The position numbers and the translations under genes were made by a program. DNA of 64,000 nucleotides, taken from the NCBI RefSeq assembly GCF_022879595.1, contig NZ_CP084266.1, forward strand, positions 930,001 through 994,000, read 5' to 3'. Of the stretch, positions 54,973-63,750 are shown in pieces (the first letter of the stretch is position 1; each line of letters opens with the position of its first letter). The notes beneath the pieces were generated by a model, which made no database searches, was not told the origin of the DNA, and saw only the letters and a program-made list of their open reading frames with translations. Source of the DNA: Caballeronia sp. Lep1P3 (GTDB taxonomy: Bacteria; Pseudomonadota; Gammaproteobacteria; Burkholderiales; Burkholderiaceae).

Positions 54973-55784
54973 CGCGTCACCAATTTTTTGGAGAATCGCT
55001 TATATAACATGAGCCCCAGAAGCAATAGTCCTAACGCCCATGCATAGATATATCCAAGGCTTACGCCTTTGAGTCCGATGTAATTGGGGTAGTAACCCAA
55101 ACGCATGAGTTCCACCCCGTCGACGACCGGATTTGCAACAGCGATGTACTGGTACGGTTCTGGCACGAACGTCGACAGCGGAACCAACGCCCCTGACATA
55201 TAGTAAAGCGGGAGATAAAGAATTTTGAAAACGTGGTCGATTTCAGGAACGAATCGCATTGCTACCGAAGTGACCAGACCAAGACCTAGCCCTAACAGCC
55301 ATAGCGCGGAAACCGCACCCAATAGCAGCAACGGATCTTGCGGAAGCCAGACCGGATTCTGCGTGTTCTGCGTTATACCATGCCCGGACATGACCACCAG
55401 CGCCATGATCACGATAGAGATCGGTACCATCAGAAACAGTTCGAGCGTTGCGCGTACGATCGCGACATCGAACGGCTTTACTTGTCGATAAGCGAAAAAG
55501 GCCCGGTTCGAATCGACTCCATGCAACACTTGTGTCCACGTGCGGCGCCAAAGCAGGAATCCAATGAAACCGGCCACGATGAACATATTGATCCCCATTC
55601 CACCGACTTGGTGAATGTGGAATGTCACGAATCCGAATGCATGCAATGCGATATACATTATCGGTTCGATCAATAACCACAACCACGCAGCGCGCGCTTC
55701 GAACAGACGATCAAGCGCTTCGCGCAAGAAAATTGCGCGCCAGACCGAGCACGTGATCTCAAATGGCGTCCGAATCTTGGTCAT
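54969..55784 (-). CDS. wzm: Capsule ABC exporter membrane subunit (Wzm/KpsM type)
   Basis: 271 aa, ABC-2 type. Six hydrophobic segments can be seen, among them WLLIEPIMYIALHAFGFVTF, INMFIVAGFIGFLLWRRTW, TLELFLMVPISIVIMALVVM, LLLGAVSALWLLGLGLGLVT and YIYAWALGLLLLGLMLYKRF, with the conserved end PVVDGVELMR...Y. It forms the inner-membrane channel with the Wzt protein. Intact. It starts six bases after the wza 3' fragment's stop, so it would have been expressed as part of a wza-wzm-wzt-wcbD operon. With wza disrupted, its promoter is unclear. Confidence 0.94.
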   Translation of the reverse strand: MTKIRTPFEITCSVWRAIFLREALDRLFEARAAWLWLLIEPIMYIALHAFGFVTFHIHQVGGMGINMFIVAGFIGFLLWRRTWTQVLHGVDSNRAFFAYRQVKPFDVAIVRATLELFLMVPISIVIMALVVMSGHGITQNTQNPVWLPQDPLLLLGAVSALWLLGLGLGLVTSVAMRFVPEIDHVFKILYLPLYYMSGALVPLSTFVPEPYQYIAVANPVVDGVELMRLGYYPNYIGLKGVSLGYIYAWALGLLLLGLMLYKRFSKKLVTR

Positions 55785-55790
55785 ACGCCG

Positions 55791-56152
55791 TCACTGAAAA
55801 TCATGAGTAAAGGTCACCGTCGGATCGGCCACCATTACGACATAAGTGAGGAACTTCCGGAACTCCGCCCCTGGCGAATTCGCGACGTAAATGACGTCGT
55901 GATTCTGGATCGGGAAATTCTGCGTGACGAAAAACGCCGCTGGATCGCGCAAATTGATTTCATACACCACTGGAACCTTCCCATTGCTAGCCTTGACCGA
56001 CGGATCAAGACTGCTCACCAGCGCTGCGTCTTCAAAGCGGAATACGAAAATTCCGCGTGCGTCCGCGCGACCGTCATTCAGACCGCCCGACCGAGCCAGC
56101 GCCTGCGCCAGCGATATCCCCTGTGCTTCAAACGGTTCTGTCTCGTCGTTCT
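55791..56152 (-). pseudogene. 3' fragment of the wza/wcbC-like export gene
   Basis: About 120 codons without a start: NDETEPFEAQGISLAQALAR, SGGLNDGRADARGIFVFRFE, then YEINLRDPAAFFVTQNFPIQ and NHDVIYVANSPGAEFRKFL, the standard C-terminal domain of Wza/KpsD-type outer-membrane export lipoproteins. The 5' part lies 5.7 kb away at 61855-62703 and ends at the matching point (LGATGKNDEIPF). The recombinase element at about 56153-61865 separates the two. Confidence 0.9.
56141..56152. repeat. att-like direct repeat, left end of the recombinase element
   Basis: TCTCGTCGTTCT, repeated exactly at 61866-61877. On the minus strand it reads AGAACGACGAGA and encodes the ND-E of the wza junction on both sides. 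Similarity continues imperfectly (CCGTTT-GAAG) beyond it. Next to it, TGTAAAGATTG (56152-56162) faces an inverted counterpart at 61827-61837. Confidence 0.65.
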
Positions 56153-56383
56153 GTAAAGATTGCTAGCGGCGGACGACAGCACTAAGTGGAAGCCGGTTGA
56201 GGGTCGAGTAATCGTCAACTTTGTCGGGGCTTACGCTGCTTTTATCATCGCCGCTCATATTCCCCGGGTCTGTAGTTAAGCTCAATTGTCCAGCGTAAAA
56301 TTTCTAGATCCATAGGAATACTTATGTCTCTGAGCGATTTTTGCACTGGCTTTTCGCTTCGATGCCACGACAGGTACGGGGCC

Positions 56384-56803
56384 CTACCGTCTCTCTTGCC
56401 CGTCAATAGGCTTGTCGAACTCTTCGATGCTCAGACCGCGCCGCGAGCAGTGGTATGCAATGCGCTGCCATCGCTCGAGCCATACTTGCTCCAGGACCTC
56501 AAATTGACTGAGACGCTCACGCAGGCTTTGAATCGTCTGGTCAAGCTGGTGGAGCTCACCGTAGGTCGATCGCGATCCGGAAGAAGGTCTGCGGGTGGCC
56601 AAAGCGCGTTTGGCCGACTGGTAGGCGTTCGCGATGGCCCGATGGCGGCTTAACGCCTGCCGGGTGAAGCCCGAGAACGCCTCGATGCGCTCCCACGTCA
56701 GCTTTTTACCGAACTCGCCGTCTTGCCAGCGTTGGATTTTGGCAATGATGCTGGCTGCCTTCAGTTCATTGATTTTTGAGTTGGCACGGATCGACTTACC
56801 CAT
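56384..56803 (-). CDS. Small GinD/TnpC-like protein of the recombinase element
   Basis: 139 aa, overlapping the third recombinase gene by 8 bases. It is helical and basic (INELKAASIIAKIQRWQDGE, TWERIEAFSGFTRQALSRHR with a helix-turn-helix look, HQLDQTIQSLRERLSQFEVL coiled coil). Small proteins of this type (DUF6262 / Tn554 TnpC-like) follow the recombinases in GInt and Tn554-like elements and influence recombination direction or frequency. The assignment rests mainly on position and size. Confidence 0.7.
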   Translation of the reverse strand: MGKSIRANSKINELKAASIIAKIQRWQDGEFGKKLTWERIEAFSGFTRQALSRHRAIANAYQSAKRALATRRPSSGSRSTYGELHQLDQTIQSLRERLSQFEVLEQVWLERWQRIAYHCSRRGLSIEEFDKPIDGQERR

Positions 56804-58793
56804 TGCTCCCTCCCTCGATGTAGCGCACCAGATCCGCTTCAGTGAATCCGAGCGTCGTCAATTGGCCCATCAACTGCTCGTACCTTGACTGCAGATGGGT
56901 GAACCAGTCCGGCGCCACTAGCCCCTCCTTTGCGCGCTTCCCGGCCGTCTCGAGACTGATCCTGACGACTGCTGCCTGCCTTTTGAGTTCGTCAGCACGC
57001 TCGACGTCCGCCTCCCGCCAGACGTAGTCATCGCAGTCGACCGTGCACCGCAGATGATGCGGACACGGCGACATCTGGAAGTCGTGCAGGCACATGCCTG
57101 TGCCGACGTCGTGTACGGCGTGTACTCGTGCTAAGACAAACATTTGGGCGCGATCCGCGGGAAGCGCTCTTGCGGTGTCGACTACCGCTCCTTTCATGTG
57201 GCCGCCGAAGATCTCTTTCCGCACTTGCGCCGCTTGCTCGACAGGCGTCAAGTGGTGATAGGCCTTCGTATCCGCCGTATGCTTGCGACCGAACCATTTG
57301 GTTTGAACAAGCTCGGGCGTGCCGCCTTCGTCCAGCAGATGATTCAGGAAGTGACGGAAGCCATGGGAGCGGATATCGATACACGTGCCGTCACTATTCA
57401 CCATCTGATGACGCTCGAAGATCGACGCACATCCGGACCGGCCGCTCAGGAAATCGCTGACGTTCTGATAGGTAATTGGTCGCGCCGCGTATGTGAGGGT
57501 TGTCTTTCTCCCGCGGTGCATCTGATTGGTGTACACCACACAAAGCGCTTCATGCAACGCGAGCCCAGAGCCCGCCGCGCCCCATATCGCAGGCTTCGTC
57601 CAGTGATCCCGGGTCAGCCCCTTCAGCAAATCGGCTCGGTGAACCCGTATTAGTCCCCCTACCCGCCGATACGGAATGTGTCGGGTCTGCAGAAACTGCG
57701 CGACGTTTCTGCTCCGCAGACCGAGCACCGAAGGCAACACGGCGCTATCGAACTCGCTGGCGCAAGAACCATTGGCTAGCAACTCACCGGTCTCGTGATA
57801 GCGTCGCGCCACACAGCGTGCCGCTTGTGTGGCTGAGTGGAGTTCTTCTAGGACCTCTTCGACGAGTTTCTCCGTCTCCGTCAGCAAAGGCTTGTGCGTC
57901 CAATCGACGGTGACATCATCTGCCCGTCCTTTTAGACGCGCGTACCGCAGCGTTTTACTGCCGTCCTTAGCGACCGAAACCGGCCTTTCTGGAAGCGTCA
58001 GCGCTTCTCCAACGCGCAAGCCCGTACACGTCATGAGCGTCGCGATCAGCACCAAGATGCGATCGGCACTGGTAGGATCCGTCGGCGGGGCACCCCGCGG
58101 AACACATCGGTAGAGCGCACCGATGGCTTGGATGGCCTGTTCATCCGGAAGGCGGCTGCGAACAGCGATGCTCTCACCGTCGATTGGCTTGCGGCCGTCG
58201 GAGAGGAAGCGCGGGCGTATTTTTCGGCGGTAACGCCAGTCAAGCCGCTGCCGGCACAAGCCGTTGCGGTCGAGCATGTCGGCAAACTCTTCGATGTATC
58301 CGACTACCTTGTATGCCGATGACTCGCGCTCGCGTCCAAAGAGTTCCGCCGCGGCGACATCAAGGTTGTCGGCGCTCAGTTCGCCGATTTCGTATCCTTT
58401 ATCGGCCAAAGCCTCATGAACGTATCGTGTCGCTCGCACGAACACCATATGGTTCATTGCGGATTGACCGCGCTGACGATGTCGCACGCAGACCAGAGAC
58501 TTCACCACATCGCCAAACGGACCTTCGAACGCCCGTCCCGCTTCGCCCGGTCGAAAGCTATGCCGCGTGAACAGAAGCCTTTGTACAGGCCTGTCAGCGT
58601 TATAGCCACGTGTGCGATGACGGTACGCGTCAGAAACGTCCCAAATCGCGCACTCCCATGCAACGCCCGAGAAGGGCATGTTTTTCTGCGCCTCCGCGAT
58701 CAGCGCCGCCCGGTTGACCAGCCAGTTCTCGGAAGGCGCCACAATCGCAGAACGCGGTGCTGCCATAGACTTACGTCTTCTGGCGGTTTCCAT
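56796..58793 (-). CDS. Tyrosine recombinase 3 of the element (GinC-like)
   Basis: 665 aa from the ATG at 58793, preceded by GGAGG nine bases upstream; an in-frame start at 58829 lacks a ribosome site. Catalytic residues: Arg in LMTCTGLRVGEALTLPER, His-x-x-Arg in DIRSHGFRHFLNHLL, the Trp/His position in VQTKWFGRKHTADTKAYHHL with the final Tyr. After the catalytic domain, a Cys/His cluster (CLHDFQMSPCPHHLRCTVDC) may bind zinc. It is larger than ordinary integrases (~400 aa), as expected for this element class. It overlaps genes on both sides. Confidence 0.88.
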   Translation of the reverse strand: METARRRKSMAAPRSAIVAPSENWLVNRAALIAEAQKNMPFSGVAWECAIWDVSDAYRHRTRGYNADRPVQRLLFTRHSFRPGEAGRAFEGPFGDVVKSLVCVRHRQRGQSAMNHMVFVRATRYVHEALADKGYEIGELSADNLDVAAAELFGRERESSAYKVVGYIEEFADMLDRNGLCRQRLDWRYRRKIRPRFLSDGRKPIDGESIAVRSRLPDEQAIQAIGALYRCVPRGAPPTDPTSADRILVLIATLMTCTGLRVGEALTLPERPVSVAKDGSKTLRYARLKGRADDVTVDWTHKPLLTETEKLVEEVLEELHSATQAARCVARRYHETGELLANGSCASEFDSAVLPSVLGLRSRNVAQFLQTRHIPYRRVGGLIRVHRADLLKGLTRDHWTKPAIWGAAGSGLALHEALCVVYTNQMHRGRKTTLTYAARPITYQNVSDFLSGRSGCASIFERHQMVNSDGTCIDIRSHGFRHFLNHLLDEGGTPELVQTKWFGRKHTADTKAYHHLTPVEQAAQVRKEIFGGHMKGAVVDTARALPADRAQMFVLARVHAVHDVGTGMCLHDFQMSPCPHHLRCTVDCDDYVWREADVERADELKRQAAVVRISLETAGKRAKEGLVAPDWFTHLQSRYEQLMGQLTTLGFTEADLVRYIEGGSNG

Positions 58794-60414
58794 GGGCATG
58801 AGCCTCCACCGTCCGCACCACCTGAGCAACCGCGTAAATCACTTCATCAAGCTGCACGGCGACGCGTGTCCCATACCGTTGAGCACGCACGTCGCGGCCC
58901 TCAATCAGGGCATCCAGTACGGCTCCGTGATTCGCTTGTCGATAAGGCTGGAACTTTGCACAGACGTAACAAGAGAACGGAGGATCCAGCGCGCACAGAC
59001 CGCTTTGACCGCAGGCGCCTATATCCACTGGCGCAATGGCCGCCATATCGCCAACAAAGACGACGCGCTTGTCCGGACGGCCACCGTTAACGGCATGCTC
59101 ACCGGATCCGACGATCTTGCCCCTGAACAGGTCCATCAGCGGACTGAGCTTCAAAGCTGCCGCACGATCGAGGATACGGGTCATGCGTCTGCCCTTGAGC
59201 GCGTAGTAGACGTGAACGTGCCGTGTATCGGAATGGTCGAGCATCGTCGCCAACACGGCTCTCGAAACTCCCAACTCGACCATGGCCGTCGCGAACGTGT
59301 AACGGAGTCGACGTCCGCTGATCCAGATCGGACGCAAGGTCCGCGGCGAGATCAGGCCCATGCGTCGTGCGAAGTCGCTTACGTGTTGGCAGAACCTTGT
59401 GGATGTCAGGTGATATGCGAACTCACCCATATCCGTGCCTTGATGCCACTTATCTATTTGGTCTCGCATGAAGAGCGGTCTGGGACGATGACCGCAATCG
59501 AGCGTTTTGTTGACCTCGATCAATTGCTGCAGCACTTTGAGCAATTCGTCGCTCACCGGCTCTTGCACGAACGCCTGCCGTGCGCCGCAGCCCCGCTTCT
59601 TTATTCTAGGAATCGCAAGCACCCACTGAGGCGGTACGTCGAACCCTTGGAGCAAATTGCTCAAATCGGTCTCACGCAGCAAGCAGAAGTTGGCCGGGTT
59701 GCGTCCATACGCGAGGCAGAGGGCTACCGCTGCGCGCTGCATGACGTCGACGCGCTTCATTGATGTGTCCTCGTTCAGCGCGCGACGTAAAAGCGTCACC
59801 TCAACGTCCCACAGTGGTCCTTGATCTTCGTCTTCTAGGTCCACTGCCAGCCGGGAAGGCGGCACCGGTACCTGAATCTCGTCGAGTTCCCGTGCAAACT
59901 GTTCATCGAAGCCTAGGCATGCAAGCATTTCGGCACACCAGACATACCACCTGCGAACGACATAGAAATGCGTGAGTTGTTTGTGTTCACGGAGGACCTG
60001 CACTGCATGCTTGATAAGCGCGCTTAACGCGGGTCGCAAAACTCTTGGTTCGTCAATATCTGCCAGACGCTGCCATAAACCGGCCTGCGTCGGAGAGACG
60101 ATCTCCTGGCTTCTGCCGCTTGCTCCGCTCAGCGCGCTTGCCGTCGACTCCGCAGCAATCGAAACGGTGATGCCCGACTTCTGAGTCAGAAGCATGATCA
60201 CCCAACGCCGCAGTGCATAGTTCACGATGATGTTGCCGACTGCAAGGCGCGACCAGTCCATTGAAACGTGTTTCGACGCGACGTTGCATCGCCACACGTC
60301 ACCTTCAAGGCTCACTCGCCTGCCATCACGATCGACTACGCCTTCGGGCAATAAGGGCAGCCCATAGCGCTGCAAGTGCACCCGCATCGCTCGATTCACC
60401 TCTTGGTTAGTCAC
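58771..60414 (-). CDS. Tyrosine recombinase 2 of the element (GinB-like)
   Basis: 547 aa, ATGA overlap with recombinase 1. Integrase features: Arg in ALCLAYGRNPANFCLLRETD, the H-x-x-R box replaced by SGRRLRYTFATAMVELGV (His position reads Arg), LATMLDHSDTRHVHVYYAL with the distal His and Tyr. A C-terminal Cys-rich piece (CGQSGLCALDPPFSCYVCAK) may bind metal. The altered box suggests reduced catalysis or a structural role, unless the class tolerates it. Confidence 0.86.
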   Translation of the reverse strand: MTNQEVNRAMRVHLQRYGLPLLPEGVVDRDGRRVSLEGDVWRCNVASKHVSMDWSRLAVGNIIVNYALRRWVIMLLTQKSGITVSIAAESTASALSGASGRSQEIVSPTQAGLWQRLADIDEPRVLRPALSALIKHAVQVLREHKQLTHFYVVRRWYVWCAEMLACLGFDEQFARELDEIQVPVPPSRLAVDLEDEDQGPLWDVEVTLLRRALNEDTSMKRVDVMQRAAVALCLAYGRNPANFCLLRETDLSNLLQGFDVPPQWVLAIPRIKKRGCGARQAFVQEPVSDELLKVLQQLIEVNKTLDCGHRPRPLFMRDQIDKWHQGTDMGEFAYHLTSTRFCQHVSDFARRMGLISPRTLRPIWISGRRLRYTFATAMVELGVSRAVLATMLDHSDTRHVHVYYALKGRRMTRILDRAAALKLSPLMDLFRGKIVGSGEHAVNGGRPDKRVVFVGDMAAIAPVDIGACGQSGLCALDPPFSCYVCAKFQPYRQANHGAVLDALIEGRDVRAQRYGTRVAVQLDEVIYAVAQVVRTVEAHAHGNRQKT

Positions 60415-61622
60415 GAGGGGCTTCCTTGCGCCTGTCTAAAGAGCGCGCTTTGATATGCCAGGCTGATTTCGGACGACTCCTTGCGGATCGCGGCCTCAAT
60501 ATACGGTCTGACGGATTCAGCTGAACGCCATCCAAAGAAGTACATCATGTTCCGGGTCACACGCTCATCGTCGAGACCGTTTGCCAGGCCGGTCAAACGG
60601 AATTCGGTCGCACAGGTACTGCGCAGTCGATGCGGATGCAAGTGCTCTAACTCGGGATGCAAAGCGCCAACCTGGCTTAGGAGCTCGTTGACGCGGACAA
60701 GACTCATCGGGCGGCCACTTCTGCTCAAGAACAGAAACGGCGTGCGGGCTGCCCCGGGTACGCGTCGACGCGATTGGCAGATGTAGTCATTGAGGTATCG
60801 CGCTAGAGAACAGTCACACGGTACATGACGTGGCTCGGTCTTTACCTGCGGTTCATTGAGCCGCGGATCGTCTGGATCGTCGGGTGCTCGCGCGATCCGA
60901 AGTTGCGGATCGTTCCGCGACAGTAAGCAATCCGAAACACGAAGCTTGAGCAACTCGCCACGCCGCATGCCTAGCGTTCCTAGCAGCAGGACGATCAGAT
61001 AGTTGCGCTGCCGATACGTCGCTTTCCATGGATTTTCATCAGCATCCGGATGGCAGACTTGCAGAAGTCGGTGCAGTTGTTGATGCGATAACGGTGCTGC
61101 ATGCTTGGCAGAAGGCCTGCCCGCCTGAGCAAGTGAAGCGAAGCATCGCTGTGTCAGCGCCACTCTCGCCCGGATGTCCGTGATTTCGGGGGCGCCTACT
61201 GGCAACGTTGACATCACGCCTTCTAGGTGCCATATGATGCACTTTGCGACGACGTTCAGCCTAAACCCTAACGTACTCGGCGAGACGACAAGCTTGGTTA
61301 CCTTCCCGGACGTTGGGGCGCTGCGTCGCAACCAGGGGTATAAACGGCTTACGATTTCGTCCTGGCTGAGACCTTGTCCTGAAACGAGTCGTGCCCGTAA
61401 AGGGAAGTTTTCGCTCACCGACCATGCCCAGAGCTGGCCGAGAACGTATAACGTCTTGACGAGACTGTTCGCCGAGAGCCGCAACCGCAAGCGCTTGATC
61501 AAGTAGACGTTGATCCAGGGAACGGGCTGTCGATCCGCATCCAACAAGATGGGTAGACGTTCGCCTCCTGACTGTCTAACCAGCACAACGTGAAACTGAG
61601 CGCCCATGGACGCCTCCCTCAC
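60411..61622 (-). CDS. Tyrosine recombinase 1 of the element (GinA-like)
   Basis: 403 aa. Catalytic residues: Arg in LLLGTLGMRRGELLKLRVSD, H-x-L-R in HPHRLRSTCATEFRLTG, Trp in place of the second His (YFFGWRSAESVRPYIEA) and Tyr in the same stretch. An N-terminal SAM-like core-binding region precedes it (NSLVKTLYVLGQLWAWSVSE). It is the first gene of the four-gene operon. Its upstream region (61623-61854) carries a terminator for incoming wza transcription. Confidence 0.9.
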   Translation of the reverse strand: MREASMGAQFHVVLVRQSGGERLPILLDADRQPVPWINVYLIKRLRLRLSANSLVKTLYVLGQLWAWSVSENFPLRARLVSGQGLSQDEIVSRLYPWLRRSAPTSGKVTKLVVSPSTLGFRLNVVAKCIIWHLEGVMSTLPVGAPEITDIRARVALTQRCFASLAQAGRPSAKHAAPLSHQQLHRLLQVCHPDADENPWKATYRQRNYLIVLLLGTLGMRRGELLKLRVSDCLLSRNDPQLRIARAPDDPDDPRLNEPQVKTEPRHVPCDCSLARYLNDYICQSRRRVPGAARTPFLFLSRSGRPMSLVRVNELLSQVGALHPELEHLHPHRLRSTCATEFRLTGLANGLDDERVTRNMMYFFGWRSAESVRPYIEAAIRKESSEISLAYQSALFRQAQGSPS

Positions 61623-61802
61623 GGATGCGATCTCAACGCAGGCTAAGTTTACGACTTTTTATGGCGATGCCGGTGGGTTTCGTCTCGATGCGCTTCGCGA
61701 GTGGACTTCACTGCCATGTACCGCATTAAAAAAGTCCGGGGCCGCGGTGCCCCTTCGTTCAAGGTTGCAGTCTATTGACCTTCGCAACCTAAATAGAAAA
61801 AG

Positions 61803-61825
61803 AAAAACCCCGCACTAAGGCGGGG
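61803..61825 (-). terminator. Strong minus-strand terminator at the right end of the recombinase element
   Basis: On the minus strand CCCCGC-CTTAGT-GCGGGG (61825-61808) is followed by TTTTT and more T's. It lies about 30 bases after the stop of the wza 5' fragment, so transcription entering from the capsule promoter should end here before reaching the recombinases and the genes beyond. Confidence 0.85.
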
Positions 61826-61854
61826 TCGATCTTTACACTCTCGGTTACGGAACT

Positions 61855-62703
61855 TCAAAACGGAATCTCGTCGTTCTTGCCCGTCGCGCCGAGCACCGAA
61901 AAAGTCAGCGGCTGGAAAAGCGCCGTCACTACGTCGCCCGGCTCAAGCCGCACATTTTGCTTAGGATCTCGAATCACCGAGTCCAACGCCATGGTCGCCG
62001 TAGTATCCCTGCGTGACAGCTGGACGGCCATATGGCTAACCGATTGCTTCAGTCCGCCAGCAAAGGCTAGCGCATCCAGCAGACGCTCCCCTTTTGGCGT
62101 GAGCGGCATCATGGAACTGGTGTTCACTTCGCCGACGATCGTGACATTCGACGCATTGTTCTTCGTCACTCTGACGAGCACTTGAGGCTGGTTCGCCTTG
62201 CCTTTGAGATGGCTGACGATGGTGCCCTCGATCTGCTCCGCCGTGCGTCCTGCAACATTCACGCGGCCGGCAAACGGAATCGTGACAGTGCCATCGGCGG
62301 CTACCATTTGGGTCGGCAGCGTGACACTGGTCGAACCGCCCGAGCCAAGTGAGGGCAACGATACCGGCGCCGCCGAACCGAACAGCATCGCGGGCGGCGT
62401 TTCCCAGATCGTCACTTCAATCACATCACCGGGACCGATCTCGTAGGTATTCGTCGTCTTACTCGCGAACGTGTTCGAAAAGCGCCCCAGCTGTTTCGCT
62501 TTCGCGAGTCCGCGCGCCAGCACATCGTTGACGTCCACCAACTGAATGCCTTCGATGCGTCCAGAGTCGTGCTGCTCGAGTACCTGCTCACGACTCGCTC
62601 CTGACGCCGGGATCCAATCCGGAAAGGTTCCACACCCCGACAGACACAAAGTTGCTAGAGCCCAGACCAACGAGACTTTCTTCTTTATCGAGCTTGACAT
62701 CAT
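61855..62703 (-). pseudogene. 5' part of the wza/wcbC-like polysaccharide export lipoprotein gene
   Basis: 282 codons from adjacent ATGs at 62703/62700 with AGAAGAAC upstream. Lipoprotein signal: KKVSLVWALATLCLSGCG, with the Cys of the L-S-G-C lipobox. Then TYEIGPGDVIEVTIWETPPA (poly_export domain), VTIPFAGRVNVAGRTAEQIE, VRVTKNNASNVTIVGEVNTS and MPLTPKGERLLDALAFAGGL (SLBB domain). It ends LGATGKNDEIPF at a stop provided by the inserted element; the native protein would continue with the 55791-56152 fragment (total about 400 aa). It forms the outer-membrane exit channel for capsule in intact loci. Confidence 0.9.
61866..61877. repeat. att-like direct repeat, right end of the recombinase element
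   Basis: TCTCGTCGTTCT, identical to 56141-56152. It lies inside the last codons of the wza 5' fragment. Confidence 0.65.
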
Positions 62704-63750
62704 GTTCTTCTACTATCTAATCCGCCGATGTGGTCTAAGTGCTCAAAACAAGGACGCCGACTTCCTGCACGCGAACTCACTGATTCGAAAGCGGAGTCCC
62801 TCGTCGCGGCAGCCATATCGGCTCGCGCTGGACCTCCGCAACCACGAGAAATAAGTCCCGCACCGTCAGCGATAGCGCGGCAAGAATCAACGACAACGAT
62901 TCTTTTCCAAGGAGCTTGACATCGAGTTCTTCTTCTGCCGTTATGCCGCAGAACATAAAATGTCCGGAGTGCCGCCATTCATCCAAATGTCGGCGGCATC
63001 ATTCAATTCGCCACTTTGCGACGCGCCGCGCTCTTGAGATACAGCGATTCCCCGAAACTAATCCTTTCTCGACGACAGCAAGCACTCTAAGGGAGCGCGC
63101 TCATGGTCAATTGCGGGAACTGAGGATTTGTTGCACGTCTTTTCGAGCTTTAGAGCATCTCTCGGCGTAGGCGGTTTGGTCGAATTCGACCAGCCGCAAT
63201 CCCCCTTAGAACGAAAATGGAGCGCAGCAGAACCCCGGGAACGTAACGAACTCTTCGAGCACGCGCACCGCCCAAGCATTTCTTAGCAAGTATTTTTTGC
63301 CGAACCGCGCCCCCGCACAGAGCGCGTCATCTCAAAAAACGGACGCCATTATGGCACGCTTTTAAGTGTCTGCTGTGTGATTTGCTGATTGCGCAACACT
63401 GCCGGCTTGAGTCGGGAAAAATTTCCTGGGCGGTGCAGAACTTCGAGGGGCAGTACCAAACGCTGAAGCGATGTGTGAACGCGTCCCGTGACTGACTAGG
63501 CTCGCCAGATAGAAGCTTGACTTTCCAAGAAGTGGCTTCTCTGTTATCTGGCGTTCGATTCGCTGAAGTCTGAAAGAAACTCCATTGAAGCGGTGAACGC
63601 CCCTAGCGATATGCGTCGCTTAGAGCGGAAGAGCCGTTAGGCCAAAAGCGCAAGAAACGTGAATAGTTCAGCGCTGTCGCTCTTAACGGGTAATGGCGAC
63701 GTCTTAACCATTCTCGCGGCGACGCTCAAGCGCGCTGCGCCGATTCGCAG
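62704..63750. other. Long non-coding stretch upstream of the wza-like gene
   Basis: About 1.05 kb with no convincing intact gene and lower GC than the left half of the window. It must hold the capsule export promoter. A decayed echo of the wza start is visible: GAGCTTGACATC followed by GTTCTTCT occurs at the wza start (62691 onward) and again near 62911. The minus-strand translation there (LDVKLLGKESLSLILAALSL) resembles the wza signal peptide. No RNA gene or JUMPStart-like element was found by eye. Confidence 0.5.
63177..63192. repeat. Perfect 16-bp palindrome
   Basis: TGGTCGAATTCGACCA, a perfect palindrome in the capsule-side non-coding region, about 480 bases upstream of the wza start. 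It could be an operator for a dimeric regulator. No other copy was noticed. Confidence 0.35.

Larger units (their letters stand above)
56153..61865 (-). mobile_element. GInt-like element: three tyrosine recombinases plus small ORF, no cargo
   Basis: About 5.7 kb inserted in the wza-like gene. It contains four overlapping minus-strand genes encoding proteins of 403, 547, 665 and 139 aa, the order and sizes of the ginABCD module of GInt islands (also reminiscent of Tn554 tnpA/B/C and of recombinase-in-trio elements). Direct repeats of 12 bp lie at both edges, and an 11-bp terminal inverted repeat TGTAAAGATyG lies at 56152-56162 and 61827-61837. No cargo gene lies between the gene block and either end. 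The exact right edge (61837 versus 61865) is not resolved. Confidence 0.82.
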
